NCBI GenBank assembly: GCA_032719365.1
Contig: CM064871.1
Coordinates: 73,326,383-73,390,382 of the forward strand
Reading direction: 5' to 3'
Source: Prinsepia uniflora
Lineage: Eukaryota > Streptophyta > Magnoliopsida > Rosales > Rosaceae
Length of the DNA stretch: 64,000 bases
Shown: in pieces, positions 12,701 through 24,623 of the stretch
Layout: each line of letters begins with the position of its first letter
How positions within the stretch are numbered: the stretch's first letter is position 1
Position numbers and translations under genes: made by a program
The notes under the pieces: generated by a model
Seen by the model: the letters and a program-made list of their open reading frames with translations, nothing else
Told to the model about the DNA's origin: nothing
Databases searched by the model: none

Positions 12701-15700
12701 ACTTGTCTCCAGCATGTGGGTGAGGAGTAAACTGAAAAATAAAAGTCACACCATATTCTTATGATGAGGCACATGAGCTTGAGTAATCATAAAGTATATT
12801 TCAGGTTCATACTTGCCTTGATACGATATGCAATAAGATCATACATATTAAAATTATCGCTTTGCATGTCTTGCTTCATTCTAAGGGTTGCTTTGCCTTC
12901 TTCAACCAGACCTCGTCTCATATCCTCAAAAAGTTTCAATGATTCTGTAATTGGCCTGTCCCTCCAAGGGCTGTTCATTTTTTTCTCCCTGTACTCCTTT
13001 ATCTCATCAGGTGTCTAAAACCATTAATAACAAAAATAAGAATCTTTATCAAATCCTGTTACTTAGTAAGAAAACCAAAGTAATGACTGCAAAGTAGAAG
13101 TGATAATCATCAATAGTATCACTGCACTCTACAGAGGATTTGCAAAGCATGTAGAGAATAATTACACAGCGTATAAAAGAACTAACCAAAGTTTTCACAC
13201 AAAATGGGAAATAGGTTATGAAATATATTTTGAAAAAAAAAAACCTGATGATCGACATAAGCGTGACCCCTTCGTATGAGCTCCACTGCTAAATCATACA
13301 GATTTTGAAAGTAATCACTAGTGTAAGTGATCTGTAGAAATCCAACAGGCGGTCAGCTGTTGCAAAGAAACAAGAAAATTGGCAAAAGATGTACCAAACA
13401 GCATTTTTACCTTGTAGGGCTCCCAACCCATCCAGTTCACAATTTCCTGAATGTGATCAATGTATTCTTTCTTTTCAGCTTCGGGATTTGTATCGTCAAA
13501 CCTAAAAATGACAAAATAGGTATCAACACAGAAACTAGCAGAAGGATTTTTTTTTCTCTTTCAAGTTAAAGAGAAAGTACAAATTTGAAGTTCATAAACT
13601 TCTTAAACAACCAATGGTTGACATACGTTATCCCGAAATGAAAAATTAAACTATTTATGTAACAGCTAGATTAATTATGCAATTATCCATAATTTTTAAG
13701 ATAAAAAATTAATTAGTTTGAGATATTCCAAACCCGAAATTTAGGCATACCTACTTCAGCAATAATATAAAGAGCACACCATATATTATGGCCCATATCT
13801 TTCCATGTTCATTCCGTTTTCCTCTTTTTGAAAACGAAAAGTATAATCTAAGAAGATTGACAAGGAATGACTCACCGAAGGTAGCAGCCTCCGCCTCTCT
13901 CTTTTGCCAGGCCAAAGTCAATAAACATCGCCTGATCAATAAATATAGTTATAATACAAGGAAACGAAATAAAGCAAATACTGAATTCATCATAGAACAC
14001 ATAAATATAGTTACCTTAGCATGACCTATATGTAAATATCCATTTGGTTCAGGAGGAAAGCGAGTCAGAACTTTCCCTCCAGTCACGCTTAAGTGCTTTT
14101 CCAGCAGTTCCTTTGTGTTTGAACATCTCAGAATAGAGCCATCACTGAAGAAAACTGAAGTATGCACCTAGAAACTCACGAAAGAATAACAAAATGCTTA
14201 ATCAATGATTTTAGATAGTTGCATATGTGATATTGTGGAAGCGAAGCTCACAGCTCAATAACAGAATGTAAAAAGTACGAAATGTACAAATATCTCATAC
14301 TTCTACGTAAAAATAGTGAACATGAGCTTGATCCTATTTCGAAGAATGATTGGGAAGACCATAAAAAAACAAAAAGTACACTCCCTAGTTAAGAATATAT
14401 AAAATTTAAATCTTGTGTATCTTCAGTGTTTGTTCGAATGTCAAAAAAATATTGGTAAAAAGAGTTGGAGGTATTTTGTAATACAGGAGGAAGAACAAAA
14501 AGAAAAAAATAGACACTTTGCAAACCTTATAATTTTCCTCCGGTTGAGGGAAAATTGAATATGGATTAAGAACTTCTTCAGATGGCTGTTCTGGAGTAGA
14601 AACAGCAATGGCTTTTTCCTACACAAGTGGAAGGAGAGATAGAGAAATATTCAGTCATCTCTCAAAACATGTCAAGAAAACTAAAGAAATATTGCAAAAA
14701 TGCTAACCTCTACTTTAGCAGGCTTCTCTTTCTTCTTTTTAGGAACCTTTTCATTATCCGCTGCAGTCCTTTCACCAAGTAATTCGTGCAATTTTGCATC
14801 AATGAATTGCTGCTCACAATAAGATATGGAAGTCAGAAATGTTTTTGTACCAAAACGACTTGCCTGTCGCTTATTTTTATACTAAACAAGAAAATTATTA
14901 TTTGACAATAAGATCAGAGGAAGTAAAATGGTAACACCTTGACAATTTTTGGATCAGCCCAGGGATGCCTCTTCCTAACATGTGCAAATAAATCACCCAC
15001 TAGAAACAGAAGAGAAGAATATGAAGTTCAGTAGTTTCAAACAGGGATGCCTCTTCCTAGCATGTGCAAATAAGGTTCTCAAAAGATTAGAGAACATAGT
15101 ATTCATGTGTCGTGTGCATATGTTTTCCTATCATAGCAAAAGTTATTTTTGGTGGTTGAGTGAGTAACAAAAAATGCATTAAAAAGTTAAAAATAAAATA
15201 GACAAAATTAACCATTTGTTCTATAACGCTGCTCCAAAATTGCAGTCTTATTCTCTTCAAAAACCTCGTTGACAGTTTTGCTTATTTCTTCTTCTGAAAC
15301 TTCAACACCTGGTTGTCAATGCAATAAGGTTACCAATGTCTATGATTGTCGAAAGAAAGCAGGACAGTATGATACAATTGATTCAAACTGAGAAGCTGTA
15401 ACCTCCAAAGAAACCAATTGCAACTATAAGCACACCATATAAATTGAAAGAGTAGGAACTTGGACTAAATAGAAGTAAGCCAGAGAATCATACCGACACC
15501 ACATGCTTTTTCAAATTCACTTAGTTCAAAATTCTCAGGCCCCGTAGTTGCAAAAAATGAAAAAGCCGCTTCCAACTGAGCCGGGGTTTTAATCTGGAAA
15601 AGATTATTTGTGTAAGAATTTGAGAAAATTTGATGCAATCATATTCTACAACAATTGAAATACAGCAAGTTCTTTAAATTAAAACATCTATGCTGACCAA

Positions 15701-16235
15701 CCTTTGATGACACAATGTACTGCACCAATGTTGGGCGATGCACAAGAGCATTTGCTGGGTGCTTTGTGGCAACCTGCGTAGACGATATAACACTAAATTA
15801 TAGGGAACTTCAGATTACGCTAATAATACTCACTATATTAATACCGAAAGCAGAAATGTAAAGAGATGGCTTAAAATACTACTTACCGTGTACAGGAGAT
15901 TACCAACAGTTCGACTGCATCCATCAGTAACTGAGGCCTGAAATTATTCAACAACAAACAAAAGTAGAACAAAGATTAAATACGCTGGCTTATAGACAAG
16001 AACTGAAGAACATATTGAATTTCTGCTGAAATACTGAATACAAATCACATGCATTTGAGTCGGTAGACATCGAAAATCAAGAGCAACGATTGAGCACCTC
16101 GTGAATGACAGCAGTGAGATTAGCGGTGACTTTGCTGTTGGCGATGGTGTTCTCGGCCGTTCTTTCATCTAATCCGAGCTTCAAGAAGAGCTCCAGGTTC
16201 TCCTTGTCGGAGCCGGTATATTCCTTTCCCGGCAT
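9789..16235 (-). CDS. GlnRS: Glutaminyl-tRNA synthetase, cytosolic type (23 coding exons)
   Basis: This class I synthetase attaches glutamine to tRNA-Gln. Exons (high to low): 16235-16098, 15937-15887, 15773-15702, 15593-15494, 15308-15213, 14999-14938, 14809-14708, 14618-14526, 14167-14015, 13931-13876, 13501-13411, 13331-13245, 13014-12817, 12731-12633, 12018-11887, 11758-11622, 11528-11429, 11365-11270, 10953-10853, 10766-10661, 10547-10458, 10380-10251, 9886-9789. They total 2388 nt, about 795 residues plus stop, in frame throughout and near the usual plant length. The start MPGKEYTGSD opens the eukaryote-type N-terminal tRNA-binding region. A lysine-rich linker (PKKKKEKPAK) precedes the catalytic domain, with PPEPNGYLHIGH (HIGH about residues 284-287) and the KMSKS counterpart VMSKRK (about 505-510). 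WVDGWDDPRLMTLAGLRRRG is a GlnRS block. The C-terminal beta-barrel anticodon domain ends GYFVVDKDST...GGKKP. All introns are GT-AG except the one after 12817, which is GC-AG. The acceptor at 14809 could be 14812 (one extra Gln). In Arabidopsis the homologue is OVA9. Confidence 0.96.
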
Positions 16236-17846
16236 GTCTAAGACGGGAAAGGATCTTTTAGGGCTTTCGAAGCGTATGCGTGCTTGATGGCGAATCTGTC
16301 TAAGCTACAGTTTAGAAATAGAAAACCCTAATTAAAACTTAGAGGGAATCGGTTTTGTTGCAGTGGATTCTAGCTGGTGGCGCTAATTGTGATGGAAACG
16401 GATAAGACTAGAATCCGGGCATTACAACAAGAGTGTATTTAATTAAAATATTTAAATATTTTTAGAGACTTTAATATATAAATATATTTAATAAAGTTAT
16501 TTAAATATTTTAAAATATTTTAAAAAAAATGTTGGTATATTCCATTAGAACTTTTAATATTATTAAAAATATTAAAATACGTCTTGAGTTATTTAATTGA
16601 GATTTATTTTTGAAGTACTTGTTTAAGTTGTGAATTTTGTGAGATTGAAAATTATTTTAATAAACGCATGATCAGACAAACAAATGTCAAATTGATTTGA
16701 AAAAACATGCAAGTTATTTTAATAACGCATGAAAGTTATTTTGTGAATTTTTGAAGTACTTGTTTCACAAAACATTTTTCCCAATAACGTCCCTTTCTTT
16801 TGAGAAGGTTCACACGGTAGTAAAATTGATTTGAAAAAACATGCATCAAAAGGAAGTTAAAAAGTCTTTATTTTAGTGCATATTTTTATGTCATAATTCT
16901 ATATAATTTTTCTAGAAATTGTCACTTTTGCTGCTTTTTCCCGCGGTGTTCTTTAAGTTTTTTATCGCCAAAAGTGTTCTTCAACTTTGAGTGACGAAAA
17001 CTTCATAGTAATCTCATATTTTCCAGAAAATCAAGACATAATTCAGAAAATTACAGAAAATTTCATAACCACTTTATAACAGTTCCAAAACATCCAACAT
17101 ATTCAAAAGTATCCAATAGATCAATTCTTAAGTGTGATCAATTCCAATAGAAAAAATGTGATAAGTGTGAGTGTATAATACCAAATTATGCGAAATGTGT
17201 AACTCAAGATGATGATAATGGAGAGATAGACTCAGTCATTAATGTTCATATGAAAAAAAACCATTGTAAGAAAAGATAATAAAATTGAGAAATCACAACA
17301 TCCACCAAAATTTATTAAAATATGTCCTCAAAAATTGTCAAAATGAAGAGAAAGTTCAAAATAAGATTTATAAAAAATGTTTGGATAATACCCAAATTTC
17401 CATACCAGTTTATTAGATTTTTAAAATGTCTTTAAAATTTGTCATTTAAAAAATGTCTTTCAAAATATTTAAATGTCATAATCTAATACACCCTTCCTGA
17501 GTTTATGAGTACTATCACCAACAATGAAAATATCAATATAAACGAAACTATCGACAATTAAATTTACAGTTATATTGATGGATATTAATATGAAGTCGTT
17601 TATGCATAATAAAATTAGTGAAAATTTAATTCAAAAGTTGGAATTTTTTAAAAAAAAATTGGGAAAAATCAAAGAACCTAATAATGGGAAAATTTGGAAA
17701 TATGATACAATATGGTTTGATGATTACTAATAATATAATTCCTTAAATATAAATATAAATTAAAACATGATTTTATTAATAATTTTGCACCAATGATACT
17801 TTACTCGTTGAATTTCATTAAAAAAAAACAAGTAGATTTCATAATG
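16236..17846. other. Upstream flank of synthetase gene and AT-rich spacer
   Basis: The first roughly 200 bp above 16235 should hold the 5' UTR and promoter of the minus-strand synthetase gene; no clear TATA box was chosen. The rest is strongly AT-rich with repeated ATTTAAATATTTT-type motifs. No gene or element terminus is recognised. Confidence 0.55.
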
Positions 17847-18414
17847 TTAGGGGTGGGCACGGTTCGGTATGGTACAAAATTGATCGATACCAGAACCATA
17901 CCATTTAATTTTAATCGGTACGGTACGGTTCGGTATTCAATATTTTGAAAGTGAAACCAGATCGTACCGTACCAATTAAGTTCGGTACGGTTTCGGTTTT
18001 GAGCCAAAATTTTGTTTGTGATTATAAAGCAAGGAAAAGACTAAAGAAAAAACAAAACTACATTTATGAAGGACTTAAGTTTTCAAATATGTATTGAAAA
18101 AGTTGCACTAAGTTAAAGATATCAACTCTTAGAAGCTAAATTAAGACATGTATGATCATATCAACTCTTGAAGAAGGCCTAATAAACCAATAAGAAATAA
18201 ATTTAATTATTAAAAAAGAATATTCTAATTCGGTACGGTATCGGTACGGGACGGTTTTTTAAAATATCGATACCGAAACCGTACCGAATTATATCGGTAC
18301 GGTTTCGGTACCGTACCAATCATACAACGGTTTTACTATTCGGTTTTTTTTTTCGGTATGGTTTGATCTGAAACGGTACGATTTCGGTATTTTGGTTCCA
18401 TGTGCCCAGCCCTA
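17847..18414. mobile_element. hAT-like MITE (568 bp)
   Basis: Perfect 8-bp duplications CATAATGT flank the element (17839-17846 and 18415-18422). Terminal inverted repeats are TAGGGGTGGGCAC at the left and the reverse complement of TAGGGCTGGGCAC at the right. The interior is filled with GGTACGGT/ACCGTACC motifs in both orientations, so much of it can fold back on itself. No transposase is present. It is the same type as 3847-4706. Confidence 0.9.
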
Positions 18415-18589
18415 CATAATGTAGACAACATTCAAGTTCAGATATTATATCATGTCTTGGAATTTCAAACTAAGAATTATTAAATTACCCTTGTAAACTA
18501 ATCGTTGAATCTCGTTAAAGATTTCTTAGTTGAAAAACATACTAATTCGGGAGTCAGACTCTGAATTTCTCATATAATTCGAGAAATTG

Positions 18590-18931
18590 TGTAACGACCT
18601 GGAAATTCGAAAAATGTAATTTTAGAAAAATTTAAAAGGAAAATTAGAATTTCGCCCTTATAAGGTCAAATGTTAACTTTTTAACCTGGACAATTTTTGA
18701 ATATCTCGTGAGAACCGTTACGTAGCTCTCAAAATTTTGAGTCCATAGACTGGTGGCATGCTGAAATCGAAGATCAAATAGAGTCGGAGGGTCAAAAATT
18801 ACCTAGGGGCATTTTGGTAATTTTGACATAAAAGGTATTTTGGTAATTTTATAATAGAGTATTGTGTGAAAGTGACAAGTGTCTAGAATTCTCTCATTCC
18901 CTTCAGAATTTGCTTCCATCGACTTAGTCCT

Positions 18932-18983
<52 letters not shown>
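18590..18983 (+). mobile_element. LTR F, left part (outermost LTR of the nested tower)
   Basis: It begins TGTAACGACCTGG, the family 5' terminus, and runs into a (GT)n microsatellite at 18936-18983, where LTR E has inserted. The right part resumes at 47609 beyond the other half of the microsatellite. No 3' terminus of F was found, so its status and full length are unknown. Confidence 0.7.

Positions 18984-18985
<2 letters not shown>
18936..18985. repeat. (GT)n microsatellite, left half
   Basis: About 25 GT units abut the terminus of LTR E (TGACAGG at 18984). The other half lies at 47603-47775, on the far side of E. Confidence 0.95.
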
Positions 18986-18986
<1 letters not shown>

Positions 18987-21435
18987 CAGGACCGCCCCCG
19001 AAGGGACATCGATAACCTTACCCGGTCCTACTCCCGTCTGGCAAGTCGACTGAAATTCCCAAATTACCCTCAGTACTTGCCAAACCAGGGATAGCCACAC
19101 ACGTACACACTCATGCCTCCGCCTCTCGATCAGCGCGCCAGGACCTGGAGGGTCAATAAAAACACAAAAGGTGTGAGTGGACAAAAATAAATCAGTTATA
19201 AAACAGTTACAGAAATATATTTCTACCCTCCACGTAAAACCAATGCATGCATTCGAAAAATCATTTCGCAATCCGTTACATTTTCATCATAAGCAAACTG
19301 TGTACGAAAATCAAAATCCTTTTCCTTTTCTTAACCTTCGGCCCTTAGCCCGCAATCACAAACACAGTGCATCAGCCCAAAATCATGAATCAAGTCTAAG
19401 TACACAATATAATCCAAATTCCGTCCAACCACATAAACCGGGCCACTGCCCAACACATCCGAAAACATCAGCAATCGACAGTAATTCACAAGTCAAACAA
19501 TCTGCTGGATCTCAAGTGCGTCTGAGTCTTTAAACTCAAAACCATGCGCATAATCAGGCCTTCCCGAGATATCAACGAGTCTTTAAACTCAGAACATAAT
19601 CAATAGGCCTCGGGGGTATCATACTGAGTCTTTAAACTCAAAATAGTAACCGAGTCTTTAAACTCATTAAGGGCCCTCCCCCGTCATCAATTAACCGAGT
19701 CTTTAAACTCAAAACATTATCGAGCGATAGTACCGGGTCTTTAAACCCAAAACCAATTGTAAATCACAACAATCCAGGATCCATCGTGATCCAAATTCCA
19801 AATCCAATCCGAAATCACATTTTGTCATGACAGGACTCATGTCCGAATTTCCACATTCAAATCCCCAAAATCTTACTTCACAAAACATAATCAAATCATC
19901 ATTTAAAACGGGGCATGTATAATCATATCAAATCACTTTTCAAACCAACATCCATTCCCGAATTCGAATTCGCAATAATGATTCCGTAAGTCGGCATCCG
20001 GAACCGTCATTCCGAACCCAAACCAGAAATTCACTTTCAAACTTCCGAAAACTAAAATCTCGTTCATCAAAATTACTTTTATGCCCTCGGCATCAAGCCC
20101 GAAATCACATTTTTCAAAATTCGTTTTAAATCCTTGAAATCATATCATATTTCAAGTTCCAAGGTTAAAACATCAAAACCATAATCAAATCACCAAAATC
20201 ACGGTCAAACCACAACATACTCGAAATCTCGCAAAACGTGCAAATCTGTGTCATTCTCGAAATACGTGCCAAAACCGTAAATCATACTCACAATTATAAT
20301 CGAAATATCCTTAAAACATCATACGCATAAATCATGTAAAATCATTCATCACACCATCATCAAAACATAAGAGAAACCATAGTCTCGAAATACATGCAAT
20401 TTCGTATGCATATAAAAAATACGTATAAATATGGAAATCAAAATTATCACAAGTCATAATCATAATCATAGAAATCATAGAAATATGTATGCATGCATTA
20501 AATTTGAAAGCAAAGTCCACTCACACACCGTCCATAACGCTCATTTCCGTGTCGCACGCGTTTCCGTAATTTTCGGCATTCTCTCGAAATCTCGAATCCT
20601 GTCCGAAATCATTCTCTAGTGTTACTAAGGACTCAAATAACATCATACTAATTTCCCATAATTTTCCGGGAATTAAACGTTAATTAAAAACGTAACATAA
20701 ACCTTCGGACCCTCGAAACAACATCGAAACGGTGTCCGATCAATTCGAAATCAATGCTAAAATGTTCGTTACATTGTATAGGACAAAAGTCGTGTTGAAC
20801 TTACCTCGAGATTCGGGTCCACGCGCCCTCACGCGCCGCCGTGAATGGCTGCGCGTGAGAGTCACGCGCTGCTACAGTACCATGTATTGTTCATCTTCCT
20901 TACCCGATCGACTGGTAAACGGGTCCGGTAACCCGCGAAGTGATCCGGCTAGCATTCCATCAACTCGACACCATTTTGAACAATTGAACATTCCACTAAC
21001 TTCACAACAAGTTGAATTAGGGATCTGTAACAACCATTTCAGTCGTCATTACCCCAAACCATCTCGACTTAAACCAAATTTCAAAAGCGAGTTCCTCGTC
21101 AGAGTTCGTCGAATAACCATGGAATTCTTCAATTAATTGGTAGTATAGTATCGTAGCTTCATGGTAAGGATGATTTAGGATTCAATTTCACAAAAGCCTA
21201 CCTCCAATTGCACGAACACAATGCTCGATTTTCTGGCCATCCACAACGTCCGTCCATGGCCCCAGGAGCTTCGAATATAACGACCCGTCCCTAATTCCAG
21301 GATTAGATTAGTGAATAATCACGATTAGTGAGGCTAATCGGTGATTAGTTAGGCGAAATCGGACGAACGATACAAAATGACCGTTTTGCCCCTAGTCGTG
21401 GGCAAAACGTTGACTTTTCATTCTGGCGGTCAAAT

Positions 21436-24400
21436 TGTAACAACCCGTCCCGAGAATTGGGATAAGTAGAGTGGTTAAGGTGTGATTAGTAAGGTTAATC
21501 AAGGGTTAGGTGGTCCCGAGGGGTCCGGGAACTTAGAATGACGATTTTGCCCCTGGGTCGGGCAGAAATGTTGACTTTTATTTCGGGTGGTCAAATGGGA
21601 GTTGACCGGTGACCAGGACGTAGTTGAGGATGTTACGAATCCGTAGGCAGGTGGCACGCCCGATTCCGACATCCGAGGAGGAAGTTGTGATGTTCGGAAT
21701 GTTGAGGGCATAACCGTAATTTGGCGAAATTAGGGGGGAAACGTTGACTTTTTATACGAACGGGTTTTGGTAAGTTGACCTAAGACCGTTAGATAGATCT
21801 CGTCGTCCCGAGTTCGATGACAGGCGGCACGTATTCATCGGACGTACGATGTGGGAGTTACAGGTCTAGAAAGGTAGTGGCAAAGTTGTAATTTTGGGTA
21901 AAACAGAAGGGCATTTTGGTCTTTTGTGCTCTGGGGTGTGTGCAACAGATAAGGACAGATGAAGGGTTGAGATTGAGCCACATGTGAGATGAAGGGTAGG
22001 ATGGTGACACGTGCTAAAGGTGGAGTGGTTTCTGGGGGGTTCCGGTATGTGCACGGTCCAATTATTTGGGTGCAACCGTGCAAGTGTGAGTTTTCTTCGA
22101 CCCGGATAGAAACAGAGTGAGGCGGTGAGGAAAAATTGGAAGGTGATCGTGGATGTTGATGAGTTCTGGTGAGTGAAGAGTGATCAGAAGGAGGTTGAGA
22201 GATGCTGGGGTGGTGCTGAGAAGGTTAGAAGTGTGCAGGTGGTGTGTGAGTGAGTTGAGAGCCACGGGAACTTCAGAGAAAAACAGAGAGGAATTGAGGG
22301 AGCTGGTGGTGCTGTGGCCGTGTGTAAGTGCGATTGACCTCGAGAGGAGGCTGAGGCGACGTTGTGGACTCCAGGAACCGCGGCGGCGAGCACGGTGGTG
22401 GACGGTTGCAGGTAATTCCTCATCCTTGTAAACTTGCCCTGTTTTCCCGTCGAGTTTTGAATCGAAAGTCGTGAGTCTAGGGGTTGAATCGATGGGTCTA
22501 TAGTGGTTTAGGGGATTTAGTTGAGTCCTAGGAACCGTCTGGTTGTGTTGCCGTGATGAGAGGTGCACGGTGGTGGTTGGCGCGACGGAGGGACTCTGTG
22601 TGCCCTGTTTTTCCGTTTTGTTTCAATCCAAGAGTCGTGATCCCAGGGACTGAGTCGAAGGTTTAGAAGAGTTGGATTAGGTTCAGTGAGGTCCTAGGAA
22701 GAGTCTGGGACAGTCACCGTGACGGGGGGTGACCGGAGTGGCTGGATCGTGAAACAGGGGAGTTCAGGCCGTCTGGTTCGAGCTTGAGTCGACGGTGTAG
22801 GGGCCGTGTCGAGTTCTAAGGAGGAGGGGGATGGATAGCTTAAGGTTGGACGATGAAGATGGTGAAGAAAGGAGGTGAAATGGTGGCCGGACGGTGGAGA
22901 ACAGGTCTCGCCGGTCCGAGTTGCAGGCTACTGTTGCGAACCGGGTTGGCTCGAGGTTGACGGTGGCACTGTAGCAGGCGCGTGAGGGCCACGCGCAGCC
23001 ACTTTGGGCGGCGCGTGGGGGCGCGTGCGGCGGTTCTGGGAGAAACGGTCAACATAGGTTTTGGTCTAGGAGTTGTTGTGAGTTCGATGGAGTTGGTTTC
23101 GGGTCAATCGGAAGTCGTTTGAGTTGAGTTCCGCGAGGGTGAAAGTTTAGGGTCCCGGGTTCTTATGTTTAGGATTCGGGGAATTTTGAGGGAATTTAGG
23201 TGAACCTTCGTAGACGTGCTAGTAACGTAATTTGGCGGTGTTTGACAGGATCGGGATTTCCCGAGGAAGCCGAGGAACGGGCTGGACGTTCGGGACGCGA
23301 GTAGGGCTCAGTACTGTGAGTGGACCCTTTTCTTAAACTCGAGCATGCATAACTGTTTTTATATACGTATTTTATGGTTTTACTTATGAATCTATGTTTA
23401 TTGAATATGAAAGGATGATTTTATGTGTTTGCACGTTTTTCGAGAAAAAGGTGGTTTTGGAAAATAAAGATACGGTTTTCGGGCCTTCAAAGGATAAATG
23501 ATTTCAATGATTGTAAAGGGATTTTGGAGCATGATTTCGATGATCAAGTTTCGATTTTAGAATCGGATTTCACTAATCGGAATTTGGTTTTAAGATTGGA
23601 AAGTGGACTCCGGATTTGGGTTCGGAATGACGGTTCTAGATGCCGGGAGAGCATCGGACCAGTGATTTCGGATTCGGGTTTGGATGAGGATTTGGTAAAT
23701 GGTTTTAAATGGTTTTGGGATTGGATTTGCTGGATCTGGATATTGGGTTTAAAGACCCGGATATATGTGACGGGGGACCGGCCGGATTGGGTTTAAAGAC
23801 CCGGATTGAGTTTAAAGACTCGGGAGTTTAAAGACTCGGATATATATTGATTTCCCCCGTAGGCCTTGAGTTTAAAGACTCGGGAGTTTAAAGACTCGGA
23901 TATGATTAAGGCCTGGATTGAGTTTAAAGACTCGGGAGTTTAAAGACTCGGATAGATCCAGCAGGTTTGATCGAGAAAATGATGATTTGGTGGTTATGGT
24001 TTATGATACAGTTTTCTGATACTCATGTGTGGTTTCTTATGGTATTTTATAGTGTTTCTGTTTCTTATGATGTTTATAATGATTATTTTATAAATGTGTT
24101 TATAACTGTTGGTTATGCATGTGGTTTCAAAACGGAGGGTTTAACTCGGTTTTCTTATAAAATGGTTTTTAAACTTTTGTACTTTCTGGTCCACTCACAT
24201 TTTCTGTTTTAATTGCCCTCCAGGTTGTGGAGCTAGCGCGGGGTCTTGACGTCGAGGCAGAGTCTGAGGCATAGAAGTGACGTGAGGGTTCCCAGAGTAG
24301 AGTAAAGGCTTTCGTGTGCGTGTAGTTATCGGTTTTATTTTCTTTGTATGTTCGTACTATGTTCTGTAAATGCTACCTTCGGGACATTGTGTCTAATTAC

Positions 24401-24516
24401 TCCTGCGTTTGACTGGTTAGAATGCGAGTGAGTTTTACTTGAGTTTTGCGTCGGGGAGTCAGACGGGAGCGGGATTTACCTCGGGTTTCGGGGTGAAACC
24501 GGGGTGGGTCCTGACA
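21436..24516 (+). repeat. LTR 1 of the array
   Basis: It starts TGTAACAACCCGTCCC and ends GGGTCCTGACA. A G+C-rich first half contains a degenerate internal duplication (about 166-bp offset between the TGCCCTGTTT copies at 22435 and 22601). Then follow GTGAGTGGAC (23316-23325), the hairpin array (23744-23949), GTCCACTCAC (24189-24198) and CCCTCCAG ending at 24223. Diagnostic bases are 21746 G, 22239 G, 22557 T, 24472 G and 24486 T. Confidence 0.93.
23744..23949 (+). repeat. Mini-hairpin array in array LTR 1
   Basis: GGGTTTAAAGACCC occurs twice, followed by about six GAGTTTAAAGACTC copies, mostly as pairs joined through CGG. The same array recurs at 28504-28709 and 33264-33469. The second and thirteenth bases covary (G with C or A with T), keeping the stem paired. 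Confidence 0.9.
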
Positions 24517-24518
24517 AT

Positions 24519-24530
24519 TGGTATCAGAGC
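24519..24530 (+). promoter_or_regulatory. Primer binding site, initiator tRNA-Met type
   Basis: TGGTATCAGAGC begins two bases after the LTR terminus and is the usual plant retroelement site complementary to the 3' end of initiator tRNA-Met. The second copy is at 29279-29290. Confidence 0.93.
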
Positions 24531-24623
24531 ATAGGTTTGTCGAGTTTGTTGGGTCTGTCGGTTTGTGAGGTTGTGTTTCAGTTGTTTGACTACTTCTATG
24601 CCTCTTTCAGTGTGCGGTTGACG

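Noticed and set aside
22062..22568. 168-codon open frame on the minus strand, repeated at 26822 and 31582
   Set aside because: It lies antisense within the LTR, recurs only because the LTR recurs, and is not conserved as an open frame in the other subfamilies. No recognisable domain.
24504..24623. N-terminal 40-residue extension of Gag (frame open from 24504)
   Set aside because: It overlaps the LTR end and the primer binding site, which are non-coding in this class. The related Gag at 35448 starts at the equivalent MPPRR.
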